A stretch of 64,000 bases of DNA. Origin: Bin5 sp965200685 (GTDB taxonomy: Bacteria > Chloroflexota > Anaerolineae > Caldilineales > Caldilineaceae). The translations under genes were made by a program, and so were the position numbers. Shown here piece after piece: positions 61,868 through 64,000 of the stretch. The notes below the pieces were generated by a model. It was not told where the DNA came from and ran no database searches. It saw only the letters and a program-made list of their open reading frames with translations. Positions within the stretch are counted from its first letter, which is position 1. Each line of letters begins with the position of its first letter. The DNA is taken from positions 2,666,001 to 2,730,000 of the forward strand of contig OZ241379.1 of assembly GCA_965200685.1 (NCBI GenBank). Direction: 5' to 3'.

Positions 61868-62527
61868 TTACTGGGCAACGCGCACCAATGCTGGACGCAG
61901 AACACGCTCCTGGCGTTGGTAGCCGGCCCGTAATGTTTGGATGATATGCCCGCTTGGGATATCTTCATGCGGTTCGTGTGAGATGGCCTCATGTCGGGTT
62001 GGATCGAATTCACCATCCTTTGCCAAGAGTTCGACCCCCGCGTCGGCTAGGATGTTCAGCAGCTTTTGATGAATCTGCTCAAACCCCTCAAGCCAAGCAC
62101 GATCTTCCTGTATGGCTCTCTCTGGAAGATTTTGAAACGCTAATTCGAGGTCATCGAGAACCGGCAAAAGCTGATAGATCATCCCTTCTGTGGCGCGCTC
62201 AATCCGTTCTTGGCTCTGGCGTTCCCTGCGCTTGCCCGCGTTTTCATATTCAGCGACAGTGCGTTTCATTCTGTCCACGGCTTCGGCGGACTGGGCTTTG
62301 GCTTCGATCAGTTCCGCTTCAAGGCGGGCGATGGCTTCTTCAAGCGTCTCCTCTCTCTCGTCAGCGGTCTTCTCATCTATCTGCTCAGCACTATCTGCCG
62401 CCGCCTCTGGATGTGCTGCGTCCGTACTGCTGATCTGGCCGCAGGCAGGGCCGGATCCATCTGTATCGATCTGCGGACCGTTTCCTATCTGTATCGGTGT
62501 GGTTTCCCGATTTGTCTGTTGACTCAT
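61868..62527 (-). CDS. grpE: Nucleotide exchange factor GrpE
   Basis: A 219-residue co-chaperone: acidic N-terminal tail (~1-60), long dimerising coiled coil (~60-140) and beta-wing domain with GVELLAKDGEFDPTRHEAISHEPHEDIPSGHIIQTLRAGYQRQERVLRPALVRVAQ. It releases ADP from DnaK. It is downstream of hrcA in the same direction, the common heat-shock order, but dnaK and dnaJ do not follow. Confidence 0.95.
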   Translation of the reverse strand: MSQQTNRETTPIQIGNGPQIDTDGSGPACGQISSTDAAHPEAAADSAEQIDEKTADEREETLEEAIARLEAELIEAKAQSAEAVDRMKRTVAEYENAGKRRERQSQERIERATEGMIYQLLPVLDDLELAFQNLPERAIQEDRAWLEGFEQIHQKLLNILADAGVELLAKDGEFDPTRHEAISHEPHEDIPSGHIIQTLRAGYQRQERVLRPALVRVAQ

Positions 62528-62658
62528 AAAAGATCTGTCACCTCAAAATCGCTGTCAATATATCTATCACGCTGCACCAGAGTTCATGGTGTAGCGCATC
62601 AATTCATCGTTAGCGGATGGCGCGTGCTTCTGAGAAATCGGAGAGGGTAGGGGTCGGT

Positions 62659-63705
62659 TCATACCTGATCATCTGCCTTTCCATAGATCTGATGCATCAG
62701 TTCACTCAGAAGTGTCGCCACATAACGTACGGCCCCGATTGTACGCCCATAGGGCATTCGCATCGGGCCAACTACGCCCAAAAGACCGCTGAGCCGGTCT
62801 GGCACGCCGTAGCGGCTCAATACCAAACTGATGTCCTGCATATCGCCGAGGCGACCCTCGCCAGCAATCATGACCTGCACATCGCTAAACTGTATGATAT
62901 CATCGTAAATCTCTTGTAGCAGCGCGCGATGTTCAAACATATGCACGATCCGGCGTCCCTGAGGCCCTTCGGCAAATTCAGGTGCTTCCAATACCTGGGC
63001 CAGGCCGTGTCGATATACACGTTCGCCGACCTGCCCCTCCGCCTGCCGCAATGTGTTCAGAACGAGCTCCCCTACTTCTTGGGTAAAGCCTGTCAAACCC
63101 TTCAGTTTGGCCGGGAGATCTGCAAGGTTTGTGTCAGAGATTTTGACATTGAGCTGATTGCTGGTCCGGCTCAGTTCTTCTTGGAAAACCGGCTCTTCTA
63201 GGGTGATCAACTGCTGTTTGACTGTCCCTGTGGCCAAGACTAGCACCAGAAGGACAACAGTATCTTGGATGCCGATCAACTCCAGATGCTTGACCCGGCT
63301 GGATATAGAGCGGGGTGATGTTGCCAGAGCCGCGCCGGTGGAGGCTTTCGCCAACACAGCCGTACTGAGACGTAGCCACTGGTCGATCTCCTGGCGGGCC
63401 TGATAGAATTGAAGGCGGATCGTCCGGCGCTCATGGGAAGGGAGATCTGTATGGGCCATCAGATGACCCACAAAATAGCGGTAGCCGCCATCAGTGGGGA
63501 TACGTCCGGCACTGGTGTGGGGATGGGTCAGCAGCCCGGCCTTTTCCAGCGCGGCCAGATCATTGCGAATGGTGGCTGCACTGACGCCCAGATCGTATTT
63601 CTGCGCGATGGATTGGCTACCCACAGGCTGGGCAGTGTCCACGTACTCTTGAATGACAATGCGTAAAATCTGCTTGCGACGTTGACTGAGTTGAATATCT
63701 GTCAT
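62659..63705 (-). CDS. hrcA: Heat-inducible transcription repressor HrcA
   Basis: A 348-residue repressor: N-terminal winged helix (QRRKQILRIVIQEYVDTAQPVGSQSIAQKYDLGVSAATIRNDLAALEKAGLL) with SAGRIPTDGGYRYFV, then the GAF-like and dimerisation regions, ending LLGVVGPMRMPYGRTIGAVRYVATLLSELM. HrcA normally binds CIRCE and is folded by GroEL. No CIRCE (TTAGCACTC-N9-GAGTGCTAA) is visible upstream of it here, so autoregulation is not evident. Confidence 0.95.
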   Translation of the reverse strand: MTDIQLSQRRKQILRIVIQEYVDTAQPVGSQSIAQKYDLGVSAATIRNDLAALEKAGLLTHPHTSAGRIPTDGGYRYFVGHLMAHTDLPSHERRTIRLQFYQARQEIDQWLRLSTAVLAKASTGAALATSPRSISSRVKHLELIGIQDTVVLLVLVLATGTVKQQLITLEEPVFQEELSRTSNQLNVKISDTNLADLPAKLKGLTGFTQEVGELVLNTLRQAEGQVGERVYRHGLAQVLEAPEFAEGPQGRRIVHMFEHRALLQEIYDDIIQFSDVQVMIAGEGRLGDMQDISLVLSRYGVPDRLSGLLGVVGPMRMPYGRTIGAVRYVATLLSELMHQIYGKADDQV

Positions 63706-63767
63706 TGGCTAGGGGCAAGGCCATCGCCTGCTGGTTGTCTCTTCCCATGAGATTGCGAATATAGCAA

Positions 63768-63796
63768 GTTTAACAAATCGAAAAGGTGATTGTCAA
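63768..63796 (-). promoter_or_regulatory. Sigma70-type promoter upstream of hrcA
   Basis: TTGACA (63791-63796) and TTAAAC (63768-63773) with a 17-bp spacer, ~63 bp upstream of the hrcA ATG. A perfect -35 makes it the best promoter in this gap. Confidence 0.6.
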
Positions 63797-63810
63797 GGAG
63801 TTGGCGCGGT

Positions 63811-64000
63811 TCAGTAGGCGTTTTTATTTGAGCCCAAGAACCACTGCCCGAGTGTCCGAATGATAATTTTGATATCCAGAACCAGGGACCAGTTTTCAAT
63901 GTACCAGAGATCGTATTTCGTGCGTTCCTCGATGGATGTATCCCCGCGCAGTCCATTGACCGCTGCCCAGCCGGTCATGCCGGCCTTTTCCCGGTGGCGA
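63811..64000 (-). CDS. Bacterial sugar transferase, C-terminal end (partial)
   Basis: The last 62 residues of a gene that continues beyond the window: KAGMTGWAAVNGLRGDTSIEERTKYDLWYIENWSLVLDIKIIIRTLGQWFLG. This is the conserved end of undecaprenyl-phosphate hexose-1-phosphate transferases (WcaJ/CpsE-type), the first step of exopolysaccharide or O-antigen repeat assembly on the membrane. The stop is TGA at 63811-63813. Confidence 0.88.
   Translation of the reverse strand, partial: RHREKAGMTGWAAVNGLRGDTSIEERTKYDLWYIENWSLVLDIKIIIRTLGQWFLGSNKNAY

Noticed and set aside
63706..63810. CIRCE element before hrcA
   Set aside because: No TTAGCACTC/GAGTGCTAA arms are present; only a sigma70-like promoter is seen.

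Overview
The window looks like chromosomal DNA of a Chloroflexota bacterium, most likely from the Anaerolineae/Caldilineae side. This is inferred from gene content: DUF2723 glycosyltransferase-like membrane protein, Uma2 nucleases, Thr/Pro-linked secreted LRR protein ending in PLVRK, SPFH/DUF2207 membrane cluster, VUT queuosine transporter. No rRNA, tRNA, transposase or phage structural gene was seen, so the placement is tentative.

Layout. 1-6.7 kb: a membrane protein, a nitrilase-family hydrolase, and a minus-strand membrane-maintenance-like operon (DUF2207, two zinc-ribbon membrane proteins from a tandem duplication, a coiled-coil protein, an SPFH protein fused to an excisionase-like HTH). 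6.9-16 kb: 2-hydroxyacid dehydrogenase, metal-type ABC ATPase, queuosine-precursor transporter, carB, and a RraA/amidohydrolase/Rieske operon. 16-23.4 kb: a lone GmrSD-like DUF262/DUF1524 protein, an MFS exporter, the TldD/TldE pair and an aldo/keto reductase. 23.3-29.8 kb: accessory block with a large LRR surface protein next to a 21-bp homopolymer, and two tandem Uma2-type nucleases with expandable coiled-coil tails between two copies of one promoter. 30-32.4 kb: a three-gene ABC drug-exporter operon. 32.4-42.4 kb: AlaX-like editing protein, RecF, M16 peptidase, UDP-glucose dehydrogenase, flippase-like membrane protein, SH3 lipoprotein, DUF2723 protein. 42.7-49.8 kb: a metallo-beta-lactamase-fold lipoprotein, a giant secreted protein (2 SnoaL-like domains + alpha/beta hydrolase + a near copy of the same MBL domain), an enolase-superfamily enzyme and a creatininase-family hydrolase. 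50-59 kb: DNA-processing block (DUF559 nuclease, orphan Tat leader, Eco57I-type methylase/restriction protein, SbcC, SbcD) and a holin-4 family membrane protein. 59.3-60.8 kb: a 1.44-kb array of small coiled-coil/TM proteins, flanked by a 33-bp direct repeat, that splits an ancestral GNAT-holin gene pair. 60.8-64 kb: GNAT, grpE, hrcA and the 3' end of a sugar transferase gene.

Two themes cross the window. (1) A short dispersed palindromic element centred on AACTGCAGTT sits in many intergenic gaps, often donates stop codons, and seems to have been read into some coding sequences (ABC ATPase tail, CarB insertions, orphan Tat leader). (2) Recent local duplications occur at four places (3.1-4.7, 27-29.8, 42.7-44.7 and 59.3-60.8 kb), each making a paralog pair, a fusion or a truncated gene.
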